A stretch of DNA of 28,487 bases from Actinomycetes bacterium. Lineage in GTDB: Bacteria > Actinomycetota > Actinomycetes > Propionibacteriales > Propionibacteriaceae. Shown here piece after piece: positions 1 to 7,657 of the stretch. The notes beneath the pieces were generated by a model that worked only from the letters and a program-made list of their open reading frames with translations, made no database searches and was not told where the DNA came from. The position numbers and the translations under genes are program-made. The DNA lies in NCBI GenBank assembly GCA_023442485.1, contig JAEZZG010000046.1:1-28487 (forward strand), given 5' to 3'. Each line of letters starts with the position of its first letter. Position 1 is the stretch's first letter.

Positions 1-1289
1 TCCCAGCCCAGATTAGTCAAGGAATCACACAGTCTCTCTGTCGAGATCTCACCTTGGGGCACCAGAACCCGGTTGATCGGGTCGAAGAAGTCGTCGAACA
101 TGGGGAAGTAGTCAGCCAGATTAGACAATGACTGCTCCTCTTCAGGGACCAGATCTGGGGTGATCCCCACATCGGCGAGCATCCGCACCGTCTTATTTCC
201 GACCGCCGCGATCTTGACCCCTTGCAAAGACCTCACGTCGAGACCGTACTCGCGGAATGAATCGATCATGGTCTGCATGACGTTGGGTGTGGTGATAACT
301 AGCCAACGGTATCGACCGTCTATCAACCCTAGGATCGCCTTCTGCAGCCCAGCGGGATTACGGGCAGGGGCAACCTCAATCGTCGGCAGCAATATCGGTT
401 TGGCTAGGCAGTTTTCAAGTTCGGTGGCGACGGAGAGCAGAATCTCGGAGGTGCACGGGACCAGACAGGTCCAGTCGCGTAGCGGAGCGTCCTCGAAGGT
501 ACTGATCCCGCGTGGTCGGTGGTTCGTCCAACTTCCGATGGCCAGGTGCAGGGTCGTCTCGGACGATAGGGCCTCGCTGGCCAAACGATTAGCGAGCCGG
601 TTCAGCGGGGCAGACACGCAGTATTGGTCGTAGCCGCCGAGATTGACGATAGCTAAGACGTCGTCTTTGGCATCAAACCCTGCCCGAAGCAGCAGCCGCA
701 CCAGGACGGGGAGGCGATCCATCGTCGAGATGATCACCATGTCTTTCGTCCAGGAGATGTCCTTGACCGCGACCCGACCCCCTGGGTCCTGCCAGACGGT
801 TAGCCCAGACGTTAGCGGCAAAGACCGGCCAAGGTAGTAGGGCAACATCATCTCGGCTGGAATCGTCGGTTCGACCCCCACCCTCATCCCGAGGCGGCGG
901 CAGAAAGCGGCCTCTTCGTTCCAGGCGTTGCTGAGGTAGGCGCTGGTTTCGACGAGTCGCAGGATGTGGATGGGTTGATCGGCGATCTCGGCGTAATAGG
1001 ATTCAAGGTCGAGCTCATCGGTGACGACGATTTTCTCGCACGATTCAGGTAAGGCGACAGGCATCAGAGATAAGGAGTCGATCAACTCCGCTGAATCAGC
1101 GAGTACCACACTGATTTTGTCGATGGTTGAGGAACGGCGTCGCGATAGCGGATTCAAAGCCGGTAACTGGCTGGGCGGCACACCGCTGCTGAAGACGACG
1201 GTGGCAACCGACGAACCTGTGCGCGCGTCGTGATTATCTGATCCCCTGGGCGGCGGATTAGCCGCCGAATTGTTGAGATTGCTTTCCAT
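1..1289 (-). CDS. hemD: Uroporphyrinogen-III synthase with degenerate N-terminal methyltransferase-like domain (partial, C-terminus cut by window edge)
   Basis: The frame stays open from an ATG at 1289 to the window edge (429 residues seen). HemD closes hydroxymethylbilane to uroporphyrinogen III in cytoplasmic heme, siroheme and cobalamin synthesis. Residues about 271-429 read like HemD, with 'WLVITTPNV' near 329-337 and 'GVKIAAVGNKT' near 357-367, followed by 'DLVPEE'. Residues about 57-270 align by eye with a CobA/SUMT methylase in order (ILRLV near 109-113, EEAAFCRRLGM near 125-135, LPVLVRLLLRAG near 193-204). The glycine-rich SAM motifs GxGPGDP and GDPxxFGRGxEE are not recognisable, so methylase activity is doubtful. 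The first ~55 residues are low-complexity and unassigned. GGGGA, 7 nt before the ATG, is a fair ribosome site. The gene lies downstream of bS22 on the same strand, beyond a terminator. HemD is fairly sure; the methylase ancestry is inferred. Confidence 0.75.
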   Translation of the reverse strand, partial: MESNLNNSAANPPPRGSDNHDARTGSSVATVVFSSGVPPSQLPALNPLSRRRSSTIDKISVVLADSAELIDSLSLMPVALPESCEKIVVTDELDLESYYAEIADQPIHILRLVETSAYLSNAWNEEAAFCRRLGMRVGVEPTIPAEMMLPYYLGRSLPLTSGLTVWQDPGGRVAVKDISWTKDMVIISTMDRLPVLVRLLLRAGFDAKDDVLAIVNLGGYDQYCVSAPLNRLANRLASEALSSETTLHLAIGSWTNHRPRGISTFEDAPLRDWTCLVPCTSEILLSVATELENCLAKPILLPTIEVAPARNPAGLQKAILGLIDGRYRWLVITTPNVMQTMIDSFREYGLDVRSLQGVKIAAVGNKTVRMLADVGITPDLVPEEEQSLSNLADYFPMFDDFFDPINRVLVPQGEISTERLCDSLTNLGW

Positions 1290-1302
1290 GCTGCGTCCCC
1301 GT

Positions 1303-1347
1303 AAAACAATCAAAACAAAGAAAGCCCCCAGGTAGTGGAGGCTCTTT
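1303..1347 (-). terminator. Rho-independent terminator after bS22
   Basis: On the minus strand, arms at 1347-1337 and 1329-1321 pair (AAAG, a 2-nt bulge, then CCTCC with GGGGG, then CTTT) around a 7-nt loop. A T-rich stretch runs on to about 1303. The position just after the bS22 stop fits a terminator limiting read-through into hemD. Confidence 0.6.
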
Positions 1348-1374
1348 GCAGAAAAACTAAGCGTGAAGCGAGAG

Positions 1375-1476
1375 CTACTTGCCAGCCCTACGACGCTGGA
1401 TGCGCGTCTTCTTCAGCAGCTTGCGGTGCTTCTTCTTGGCCATCCTCTTGCGGCGCTTCTTAATGACAGAACCCAC
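1375..1476 (-). CDS. Small basic ribosomal protein bS22 (AURKAIP1/COX24 domain), 33 aa
   Basis: A GTG start at 1476 opens a 33-codon frame ending with TAG at 1375. The product is almost entirely Lys and Arg (start MGSVIKKRRKRMAKKKH, end RRRAGK), which is the known actinobacterial bS22 peptide of the small ribosomal subunit. The ribosome site AAGGGGAAGG lies a few bases upstream. Its place beside proC and near heme genes matches the mycobacterial arrangement as I remember it. An internal ATG (codon 12) would remove the conserved N-terminus, so the GTG is preferred. The Lys/Arg-rich composition makes chance very unlikely. Confidence 0.9.
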   Translation of the reverse strand: MGSVIKKRRKRMAKKKHRKLLKKTRIQRRRAGK

Positions 1477-1776
1477 GGTTTGCCTTCCCCTTGAACATAT
1501 AGTTCGGTTTTGTTCTTCCCCGAGACCCCGATGAGGGGAACCTCGAGCTAATCGGATGAATGTGATTTTGTTTAGCTAGGAACTGTTCAGCCCGACCGAG
1601 CCGTAAGCTGAGAGCCAGTCGCCCCAGACTCGCCTAGTGTAGCGCTATTACAACAGTGGAAGAAATTCTTCTCACCCTGGCGGCTACCTGATCGGCCAGG
1701 GATGCCGCCGCAACAAGTCGGCCCAGGCCTAGACATCGATGCTGACTGAGGGGCACTCGTTTCCTCGATGACCTGC
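1477..1776 (-). promoter_or_regulatory. proC-bS22 intergenic region with probable bS22 promoter and leader
   Basis: These 300 bases contain no convincing gene on either strand. On the minus strand TACACT at 1641-1636 is a fair -10 box, without a good -35. It would give a leader of about 150 nt before bS22. That leader holds two mutually exclusive pairings: TTCCCC (1516-1521) with GGGGAA (1535-1540), or CCCC (1526-1529) with GGGG (1535-1538). A second possible -10 (TATGTT) lies about 20 nt before the bS22 start, near a GAAC-N5-GTTC repeat at 1493-1505. No BldC-type gene is present here. Confidence 0.35.
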
Positions 1777-2628
1777 CTAGTCAGCTCGATTCTCGTCGGG
1801 GTTCGACGTGAACAGCCGGGTGAAGTGATCGGACTTAGCGGTGGACGCCTCGATGGCGTCGGCAATCGTCGTCCGCAACCGGCCGCGATCGAGTTGACGC
1901 AATCCGGCAGCGGTGGTGCCGCCCGGCGATGTCACCGCTTCACGAAGCTGCGCAGGGTGGCCCGACTTAGCCATGACGGCGGAACCGTAGAGGGTCTGCG
2001 TCGTCAACGTGGTAGCTAAGTGACGCGGAATTCCCAGGCCGACTGCCGCGTCGATCATCGCCTCGGCGACGGCGAAGATGAAAGCCGGGCCTGAACCAGA
2101 GACAGCTCCGGCAGCGTTGATCACGGATTCGTCGACGACGACGCTAGACCCGACGGCGTTGAAAATACTTTGGGCGGTGTCCAGGCCAGAAGGGTCGGTG
2201 CCTGCGGCTAGAACCGTCATTCCACAGCCTTGCTGGGCCGGGGTGTTGGGCAGAGCGCGAATCACGCTGACGTGGGGGCCCGCATGGGCTTCAAGAGTGG
2301 AGATGGGGACGCCCACGGCGACACTGATCACCACCGAGCCCGGGCGAAGCGCATCGGCGATCTCGTCCAGCACAGCGCTTACTTGGGCAGGCTTGACCGC
2401 AACCAGGATGATCGACGCATTCTTCACTGCGGTCACGTTGTCGCTGCTGTGGGTGCCGAGTTTTTCAGCCAGGGCTGCACTATGTTCTGGATTCTTCGTG
2501 GTCAACCAGATCCTTTGCGTCTCCCAGCCGTCATTGATCAACCCTGAGACGATAGCCGTTGCCATCGTCCCTGCACCAATGACCGCCAGGTTCTTCGACT
2601 GGCAACCCTGCTCGATGCTCGACATCAT
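1777..2628 (-). CDS. proC: Pyrroline-5-carboxylate reductase
   Basis: A 283-residue protein of normal family length. It reduces 1-pyrroline-5-carboxylate to L-proline with NAD(P)H in the cytoplasm, the last step of proline synthesis. The N-terminal Rossmann fold shows VIGAGTMA at residues 16-23. The middle holds the conserved VKPAQV and LPNTPAQQGCGM stretches. The C-terminal helical part carries the family signature around EAVTSPGGTTAAGL. The first ATG overlaps the asd stop (ATGA), so the two genes are translationally coupled; a second ATG follows immediately. I see no defect in the reading frame. Confidence 0.95.
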   Translation of the reverse strand: MMSSIEQGCQSKNLAVIGAGTMATAIVSGLINDGWETQRIWLTTKNPEHSAALAEKLGTHSSDNVTAVKNASIILVAVKPAQVSAVLDEIADALRPGSVVISVAVGVPISTLEAHAGPHVSVIRALPNTPAQQGCGMTVLAAGTDPSGLDTAQSIFNAVGSSVVVDESVINAAGAVSGSGPAFIFAVAEAMIDAAVGLGIPRHLATTLTTQTLYGSAVMAKSGHPAQLREAVTSPGGTTAAGLRQLDRGRLRTTIADAIEASTAKSDHFTRLFTSNPDENRAD

Positions 2629-3656
2629 CGCGCCTCTACTAGCAGTTCCGCGATCTGGATGGCATTCAACGCAGCTCCCTTGCGCAGATTATCGGAGGTG
2701 ATGAACATAGCTAGCCCGTGACCGGGGGCGACAGACTGGTCAGCGCGAATCCTTCCCACGAGCGACGGATCAACCCCGGTGGCTTTGCGCGGGGTCGGCA
2801 CGGAATCCAAGGTGACCCCGGGTGCGGTTTTGAGTAGCTCGACGGCCTGGTCGACGCTGATTTGCTCGCGGAATTCGGCGTTGACGGCCAATCCGTGCCC
2901 GCTGAAGGTGGGGATGCGCACGCAAGTGCCGGAGACGAGGAGATCGGGGATGTGCAAGATCTTGCGGGATTCGTTACGGAGTTTGAGTTCCTCATCGGTC
3001 TCACCGGAGCCGTCATCGGCCAGGTTGCCTGCCCAGGGGACGGCGTTGAACGCGATCGGTTCGACATAGGGGCCGAGATCGTCGGTGCTGATGGCGCGAC
3101 CGTCGAAGGTCAGGTCCCGCAGATTCGCCGCTGCCGCGTCGCGAACCTGACGTTCCAGGGTGGACACCCCGGCGATGCCAGAGCCCGAGGTCGCCTGGTA
3201 GGTGGAGACGACGAGGCGGGTCAGCCCGGCTGTCCGGTGGAGGGGGGCGAGCACTGGCATCGCTGCCATCGTCGTGCAGTTCGGGTTCGCAATGATGCCC
3301 TTGGCGGGGTGGAGGGCGTCTTCGGGGTTCACCTCGGACACGACGAGGGGAACGTCAGGATCGAGACGCCACGCAGAGGAGTTATCGATGACGGTCGCGC
3401 CCGCTTCGGCAACCTGGGGAGCCCACTGCTTTGAGGTGGAGCCGCCGGCTGAGAACAAGGCGATGTCGATGCCGGAGAAGTCCGCGGCGGCGATGTCTTC
3501 GACGACGATCTCGGCGCCGCCGAAGCTGAGTCTCTTGCCCGCCGAGCGCTCAGAGGCGAAGAAACGAATGTCGTCAAGAGGGAAGTGACGTTGTTCAAGG
3601 AGGGTCCGCATGACCCCGCCGACCTGGCCGGTGGCTCCAAAAACTCCAATGCGCAT
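2625..3656 (-). CDS. asd: Aspartate-semialdehyde dehydrogenase
   Basis: A 343-residue enzyme making L-aspartate 4-semialdehyde from aspartyl phosphate with NADPH. This is the branch point to lysine/diaminopimelate, threonine and methionine. The nucleotide site is VFGATGQVG at residues 5-13. The catalytic cysteine is C127 in ANPNCTT. R248 and H255 in the RIPTFSGHG stretch are the substrate-binding and catalytic positions known for the family. The start ATG at 3656 has no well-placed Shine-Dalgarno, but TAGACT ends 7 nt before it, suggesting a leaderless message. The stop overlaps the proC start by 4 bp, so asd-proC is an operon. Confidence 0.95.
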   Translation of the reverse strand: MRIGVFGATGQVGGVMRTLLEQRHFPLDDIRFFASERSAGKRLSFGGAEIVVEDIAAADFSGIDIALFSAGGSTSKQWAPQVAEAGATVIDNSSAWRLDPDVPLVVSEVNPEDALHPAKGIIANPNCTTMAAMPVLAPLHRTAGLTRLVVSTYQATSGSGIAGVSTLERQVRDAAAANLRDLTFDGRAISTDDLGPYVEPIAFNAVPWAGNLADDGSGETDEELKLRNESRKILHIPDLLVSGTCVRIPTFSGHGLAVNAEFREQISVDQAVELLKTAPGVTLDSVPTPRKATGVDPSLVGRIRADQSVAPGHGLAMFITSDNLRKGAALNAIQIAELLVEAR

Positions 3657-3663
3657 GGCCTCT

Positions 3664-3669
3664 AGTCTA
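3664..3669 (-). promoter_or_regulatory. -10 box of asd, 7 nt before the start codon (leaderless)
   Basis: TAGACT reads on the minus strand, followed by 7 bases and the asd ATG. Transcription would then start at or next to the A of the start codon. No convincing -35 is visible. Confidence 0.5.
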
Positions 3670-3798
3670 GACAGGTGACAAGTGGGTTCATGGTGTTGTC
3701 CATCTGTGAGGCCGGTCGGGTATCGTGGAAGGGAGAGTGGTTAGCGACGGTGTCATTTGCGTCGTGTGACCAAGATTGCCGTGGAAGGTCGAGGTGGG

Positions 3799-3912
3799 AT
3801 GGCTAACGTCGATGCGACGATTTTGATTGTGGCTGCTGCCGCTGTGTTATTTGTGGCGTTGCTGACCCTGATCGCCTTGTTCGTTCCTAAGGGAAGGAAG
3901 GGACGGAGCTAG
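3799..3912 (+). CDS. Predicted 37-residue single-span membrane peptide
   Basis: An ATG at 3799 opens 37 codons ending with TAG at 3912. GAGG lies 4 nt upstream and GGAAGG 10 nt upstream. The peptide starts MANVDATILIV, has one hydrophobic segment (about residues 8-29) rich in Ala, Val and Leu, and ends in a basic tail, PKGRKGRS. By the positive-inside rule the tail would face the cytoplasm. TATCGT at 3720-3725 could be its -10. It lies between divergent asd and the plus-strand nitrobindin-like gene. I do not recognise a family; it does not look like KdpF. The basic tail and ribosome site argue for a real gene, but the small size keeps this uncertain. Confidence 0.5.
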   Translation: MANVDATILIVAAAAVLFVALLTLIALFVPKGRKGRS

Positions 3913-4013
3913 GTTAGGGGTGGCGCAGACGAAGCGGCGGTTAGGTCTTGCCCGTCACGAGCGAAGTTCACCTGAGCCTAGGTCAAGTTCGATGAGATGG
4001 AGATTAGAACACG

Positions 4014-4526
4014 ATGGTCTATGTGATCCCGGATAAAGTGCCAGACGGCGTCCACCCGGACCTGCTTGCGCTGTGCTGGATGATCGGTCGCTGGGAGGGG
4101 AGCGGCCACGGTGAAGATGACGGCGGCAAGTTCCGTTTCGGCCAGACCTTGGAGTTGTCGAGCAACGGCAAGCCTTATCTGCACGTCATGTCGCAGATTT
4201 ACAGTCTCGATCAGAAAGGCAACCCGGCGGAGCCGCTCGTGGTTGAGTCAGGATTCTGGTTCCCTCATTCTGATGCTTCGGTAGATCTGACCTTGGCTTC
4301 TTCGGCTGGATGGTCGGAGCTGTGGATGGGCAAGATCACCGGCCCCAAGATTGAGCTGCGGACGGACGCCGTCGTCAGAATGCCAGATGCTGACGTCGCC
4401 TATACCGCAGGCCACCGCCTCTACGGTTTCGTCGATGGGCAGTTGATGTGGGCCTATGACCGCGCCGTTGAGGGCGGGGAGTTGAAGCCCTACATGTGGG
4501 CCCAGTTGGTCAAAGTTGCCGAGTAG
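4014..4526 (+). CDS. Nitrobindin-like beta-barrel protein (FABP-like, DUF1794) lacking the heme histidine
   Basis: A 170-residue protein of the nitrobindin/THAP4 beta-barrel family. The hallmark GxWxGxG is seen as GRWEGSG at residues 25-31. YLHVMSQIY near 55-63, VVESGFW near 76-82 and the final strand with WAQLVKV also fit. Classical members bind heme through a histidine in a C-terminal 'HLAA' stretch and isomerise peroxynitrite. Here the aligned stretch is LKPYMWAQL and the position is Y160, so heme binding cannot be assumed. Such members are known as ferric-nitrobindin-like proteins. The upstream GATGGAGA is a weak ribosome site for the ATG at 4014. The next gene downstream is ygfZ, a neighbourhood I also recall from mycobacteria. 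Function unknown. Confidence 0.85.
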   Translation: MVYVIPDKVPDGVHPDLLALCWMIGRWEGSGHGEDDGGKFRFGQTLELSSNGKPYLHVMSQIYSLDQKGNPAEPLVVESGFWFPHSDASVDLTLASSAGWSELWMGKITGPKIELRTDAVVRMPDADVAYTAGHRLYGFVDGQLMWAYDRAVEGGELKPYMWAQLVKVAE

Positions 4527-4675
4527 CCCCTAGACGGTGGCCAAGACGCGACCCTGCTTCGGTAGGCAATGGTTCGGTGCCGCCCCGGACCCTGACCGGG
4601 ACGCGTCCGTCCTGGAAGGTTGCGGAGTACGCCCGGTGCCGCCGTCGCCAGTCGTCTGAAGCCAAGAACTTGGCG

Positions 4676-4705
4676 TTGACTAGTTTTCGTATCCGTCGGC
4701 TAAGT
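4676..4705 (+). promoter_or_regulatory. Probable promoter of ygfZ
   Basis: TTGACT (4676-4681) and CTAAGT (4700-4705) are spaced 18 nt apart. The predicted start of transcription falls at about 4712-4713, which is the upstream in-frame ATG of ygfZ. The -10 is imperfect. Confidence 0.4.
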
Positions 4706-4742
4706 AGCTGTCATGAAACTGCCAGGTGAGAGGATGATCCCC

Positions 4743-5714
4743 ATGCCAGATTTGGTCACAGTAACTCAGGGAGTGGATCAGGGTTTGGCCTGGCATTACG
4801 GCGACCCGATGCGCGAACAGTTAGCGATCGAGTCCGGACGCGGCGTCTTGGCGTTGACGAACCGGGATGTGTTTAGCGTCACGGGCCCCGATCGGCTCAC
4901 CTGGCTCCACTCTCTGACGAGTGCGCACCTGAGTGCGATTCAGCCAGGCGAATCCTGCAACGCCTTGATCCTGGACCATAACGGACGCATTGAATACGTC
5001 ATTGCCGGGGTCGACGATGGTGAAACCCTTTGGGCGTGGACTGAACCTGGACGCGGAGCCGACCTGGTTGCGTGGCTAGAGTCAATGAAGTTCATGATGA
5101 GAGTCGAGGTCTGCTCTCGTGAAGACCTTGCCGTGGTGTGGGTTGGCGCCGAACTCCCGATTGCCCAATCGGGGCCGGTGAGGGTCTCAGACGTCGGCGC
5201 TGGCCGGGAGATTTTTGTCCCGCGCGAACACGTCGATGCAACTATTTCGCAACTGTTGTGCAATGGTGGTGAACCCGTCGGAACCTGGGCTTGGGAGGCA
5301 ATCAGGATCGCCGCCGGTGTGCCTCGGATCGGGGTCGACACAGATTTCAAGACCATCCCTAATGAGATTGGCCTCTACGCAACCCACCTTGAAAAGGGGT
5401 GTTATCGCGGACAAGAGACGGTGGCTAGGGTGCATACCCTCGGCCGTCCACCTCGGCGTCTCGTGTTGTTGCTTCTTGATGGCTCCATGGTTGATTTGCC
5501 TAGCAGCGGGGCTCAGATCGCCACCGAGGCGGGGAAAACTGTCGGAACCGTCGGCTCGGTCTCCAGCCATCACGAACTCGGCCCCATCGCCCTCGCGCTG
5601 ATCAAACGCAACACCGACCCTCACCAGACCCTCAGCGTCGGTGAGATCGCGGCCAGCCAAGAGATTCTCGTCGACCCTGAGGTGGGGTTGCACATTCGTC
5701 CCGTCCTAGGCTGA
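4743..5714 (+). CDS. ygfZ: YgfZ/GcvT-type folate-binding protein
   Basis: 323 residues from the ATG at 4743. YgfZ proteins are folate-dependent factors that help assemble or repair certain iron-sulfur enzymes; they share the fold of the aminomethyltransferase GcvT. The diagnostic KGCYRGQE, with its key cysteine, lies at residues 218-225. It follows IPNEIG and a GVPRIGVD stretch typical of the family. The start is chosen because GAGAGG lies 9 nt upstream. An in-frame ATG at 4713 would add 10 residues and sits exactly where a leaderless message from the promoter at 4676-4705 would begin. Codon 8 (4734) is a third, less likely start. The 3' end overlaps a hairpin shared with converging typA. Confidence 0.9.
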   Translation: MPDLVTVTQGVDQGLAWHYGDPMREQLAIESGRGVLALTNRDVFSVTGPDRLTWLHSLTSAHLSAIQPGESCNALILDHNGRIEYVIAGVDDGETLWAWTEPGRGADLVAWLESMKFMMRVEVCSREDLAVVWVGAELPIAQSGPVRVSDVGAGREIFVPREHVDATISQLLCNGGEPVGTWAWEAIRIAAGVPRIGVDTDFKTIPNEIGLYATHLEKGCYRGQETVARVHTLGRPPRRLVLLLLDGSMVDLPSSGAQIATEAGKTVGTVGSVSSHHELGPIALALIKRNTDPHQTLSVGEIAASQEILVDPEVGLHIRPVLG

Positions 5715-5723
5715 GGACGGGAC
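5698..5723. terminator. GC-rich hairpin at the ygfZ/typA convergence
   Basis: A perfect 10-bp inverted repeat, GTCCCGTCCT (5698-5707) and AGGACGGGAC (5714-5723), with a 6-nt loop, contains the ygfZ stop codon. No T-run follows on either strand. Its position between converging genes suggests a bidirectional, U-less terminator or processing site. Confidence 0.5.
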
Positions 5724-5774
5724 GAGCCCTCCGACGTAGACGGGTAACCGGCGACCCAGGGGTCCGGCTTAGCC

Positions 5775-7631
5775 TTACTTCTTGCGCTTATTGCGGGCCT
5801 TCGCCCTCTCCGTCGCGGACAGGACGGTCTTGCGGATTCGCACCGCGTCCGGGGTTACTTCGAGACATTCGTCGCCGGCGCAGAACTCTAGCGACTGTTC
5901 CAGAGACAAGACCCTCGGCGGCACCAGCCGCTCTAGCTCCTCGCCGGTCGAAGAGCGCACATTCGTCAGATGTTTCTCCTTGGTGGGGTTGACGTCCATA
6001 TCGTCCGGGCGGGCATTCTCGCCGACGACCATCCCCTCATAGACCTCGTCGCCGGGCGAAATGAACAAGGTGCCTCTAGCCTGCAGATTGAAGAGGGAAT
6101 AGGAAGAGACGGTACCTTGACGGTCAGCAACCAGGGAACCCGTGGTGCGGTTACGCAACTCACCCACCCACGGGGTATAGCCTTCGCTGACATGGTTCAT
6201 GATTCCGGTACCCCGGGTCTCGGTGAGGAATTCGGTGCGGAAACCGATCAGGCCACGAGCGGGGATGATGTAGTCCATCCTGACCCACCCGGTGCCGTGG
6301 TTGACCATATTCTCCAGGTTTGCCTTACGGACCCCCATCAGTCTGGTTACGGTTCCCAGGTATTCCTCCGGGACGTCGATGGTGAGCCGCTCCGTGGGTT
6401 CATGAATCACCCCGTCAATCGTCTTCGTCACGACCTCCGGTTTACCGACGGTCAGCTCGAAACCCTCGCGCCGCATCATCTCCACCAGCACCGCGAGCTG
6501 CAGTTCACCACGCCCTTGAACCTCCCAGCTATCGGGGCGGTTCGTCGGCAACACCTTGATCGAGACGTTGCCGACCAGTTCTTGATCCAGACGGCTCTTC
6601 ACCAGTCGGGCGGTGAGCAACTTCCCCGATTTGCCAGCCAACGGAGAGGTGTTGATGCCGATGGTCATCGCCAAGGACGGCTCATCCACATGAATCAGGG
6701 GAAGTGGGCGCGGATCATTCGGGTCGGCCAGGGTTTCTCCGATCATGATCTGATCAATGCCGGCTATCGCGATGATGTCTCCAGGGTGGGCCTCGTCAAC
6801 CGGAATCCGATCTAGCGCCTCGGTGATCAACATCTCGGAGAGTTTCACATTGGTGACGGTCCCGTCGGTGCGGCACCACGCCACCTGCTGCCCTCGCTTG
6901 ATGGTCCCCGAAATCACCTTGCACAAGGCCAAACGTCCAAGATATGGGGATGCGTCCAGCTTCGTGACGTGGGCTTGGAGAGGGGTGTCTTCCTCGTAGC
7001 TGGGGGCGGGAATATGCTCCAGGATCGCCTCGAATAAGGGATTCAAGTTGGGTGAATCCGGGAGTTCGCCGTTGCCAGGTTTGGTCAACGAGGCGCGCCC
7101 GGCCTTCGCCGCGCAGTAGAGGATCGGGAAGTCAAGGACGGCTTCCTCGTCGTCACTGATCAAATCCATGAAAAGCTCATAGACCTCGTCGATCACCTCG
7201 TCGATTCGAGAATCGGAGCGGTCAACCTTGTTGATCACGACGATGATGGGGAGTCTCTTCTTCAGAGCCTTAGACAACACGAAGCGGGTTTGCGGAAGCG
7301 GCCCCTCAGAGGCATCAACGAGAAGCAGGACACCGTCAGCCATCTCCAGACCCCGCTCCACTTCGCCGCCGAAGTCAGCGTGTCCGGGGGTGTCGATGAT
7401 ATTGATCGTGACTTTTTCGCCGTTGACGACGTGTTTGACGGCGGTGTTCTTCGCCAGAATCGTGATGCCCTTTTCGCGCTCAAGATCCATCGAATCCATG
7501 ACCCGGGTCTCAACATCTGCGCCTTCACGAAACGCCCCCGACTGCCACAACATGGCATCGACCAGAGTGGTCTTTCCGTGGTCGACATGGGCGACGATGG
7601 CGATATTGCGGAGGTCTTGGCGTAGCGGCAT
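5775..7631 (-). CDS. typA: Ribosome-associated translational GTPase TypA/BipA
   Basis: 618 residues from the ATG at 7631. BipA/TypA is an EF-G-like GTPase that binds ribosomes and assists 50S assembly and stress or cold adaptation. GTPase motifs: P-loop AHVDHGKT (14-21), the switch with REKGITI (52-58), DTPGH (80-84) and NKVD (134-137). They are followed by an EF-Tu-like domain 2 and the III/V-like and BipA-specific C-terminal domains, including GRGELQLAVL and ARGLIGFRTEFL. It ends in a basic tail (ARNKRKK). A GTG directly before (7634) could also start it, but AGAAAG upstream and family starts (MPLRQDLRN) fit the ATG. It has a strong separate promoter and a structured leader. Confidence 0.97.
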   Translation of the reverse strand: MPLRQDLRNIAIVAHVDHGKTTLVDAMLWQSGAFREGADVETRVMDSMDLEREKGITILAKNTAVKHVVNGEKVTINIIDTPGHADFGGEVERGLEMADGVLLLVDASEGPLPQTRFVLSKALKKRLPIIVVINKVDRSDSRIDEVIDEVYELFMDLISDDEEAVLDFPILYCAAKAGRASLTKPGNGELPDSPNLNPLFEAILEHIPAPSYEEDTPLQAHVTKLDASPYLGRLALCKVISGTIKRGQQVAWCRTDGTVTNVKLSEMLITEALDRIPVDEAHPGDIIAIAGIDQIMIGETLADPNDPRPLPLIHVDEPSLAMTIGINTSPLAGKSGKLLTARLVKSRLDQELVGNVSIKVLPTNRPDSWEVQGRGELQLAVLVEMMRREGFELTVGKPEVVTKTIDGVIHEPTERLTIDVPEEYLGTVTRLMGVRKANLENMVNHGTGWVRMDYIIPARGLIGFRTEFLTETRGTGIMNHVSEGYTPWVGELRNRTTGSLVADRQGTVSSYSLFNLQARGTLFISPGDEVYEGMVVGENARPDDMDVNPTKEKHLTNVRSSTGEELERLVPPRVLSLEQSLEFCAGDECLEVTPDAVRIRKTVLSATERAKARNKRKK

Positions 7632-7657
7632 CACTGGACTTTCTAGAGGGGCTAGGC

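Larger units (their letters stand above)
3657..4013. other. asd / nitrobindin-like intergenic region
   Basis: Besides the small membrane-peptide gene (3799-3912) and the asd -10 box, this stretch shows no gene. 3913-4013 precedes the nitrobindin-like gene and contains no clear -35/-10 pair or hairpin that I can defend. Confidence 0.4.

Noticed and set aside
1493..1505. GAAC-N5-GTTC as a LexA/SOS box near bS22
   Set aside because: Actinobacterial LexA boxes have a 4-nt spacer (GAAC-N4-GTTC); here it is 5, and flanking bases do not fit fully.
1587..1865. A 92-codon minus-strand frame partly outside proC
   Set aside because: Starts inside proC in another frame, has no ribosome site or recognisable motif, and its composition looks random.
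5970..6815. A 281-codon plus-strand frame
   Set aside because: It lies entirely antisense to typA, whose motifs are unambiguous; it is a frame shadow of GC-rich codons and has no recognisable domain.
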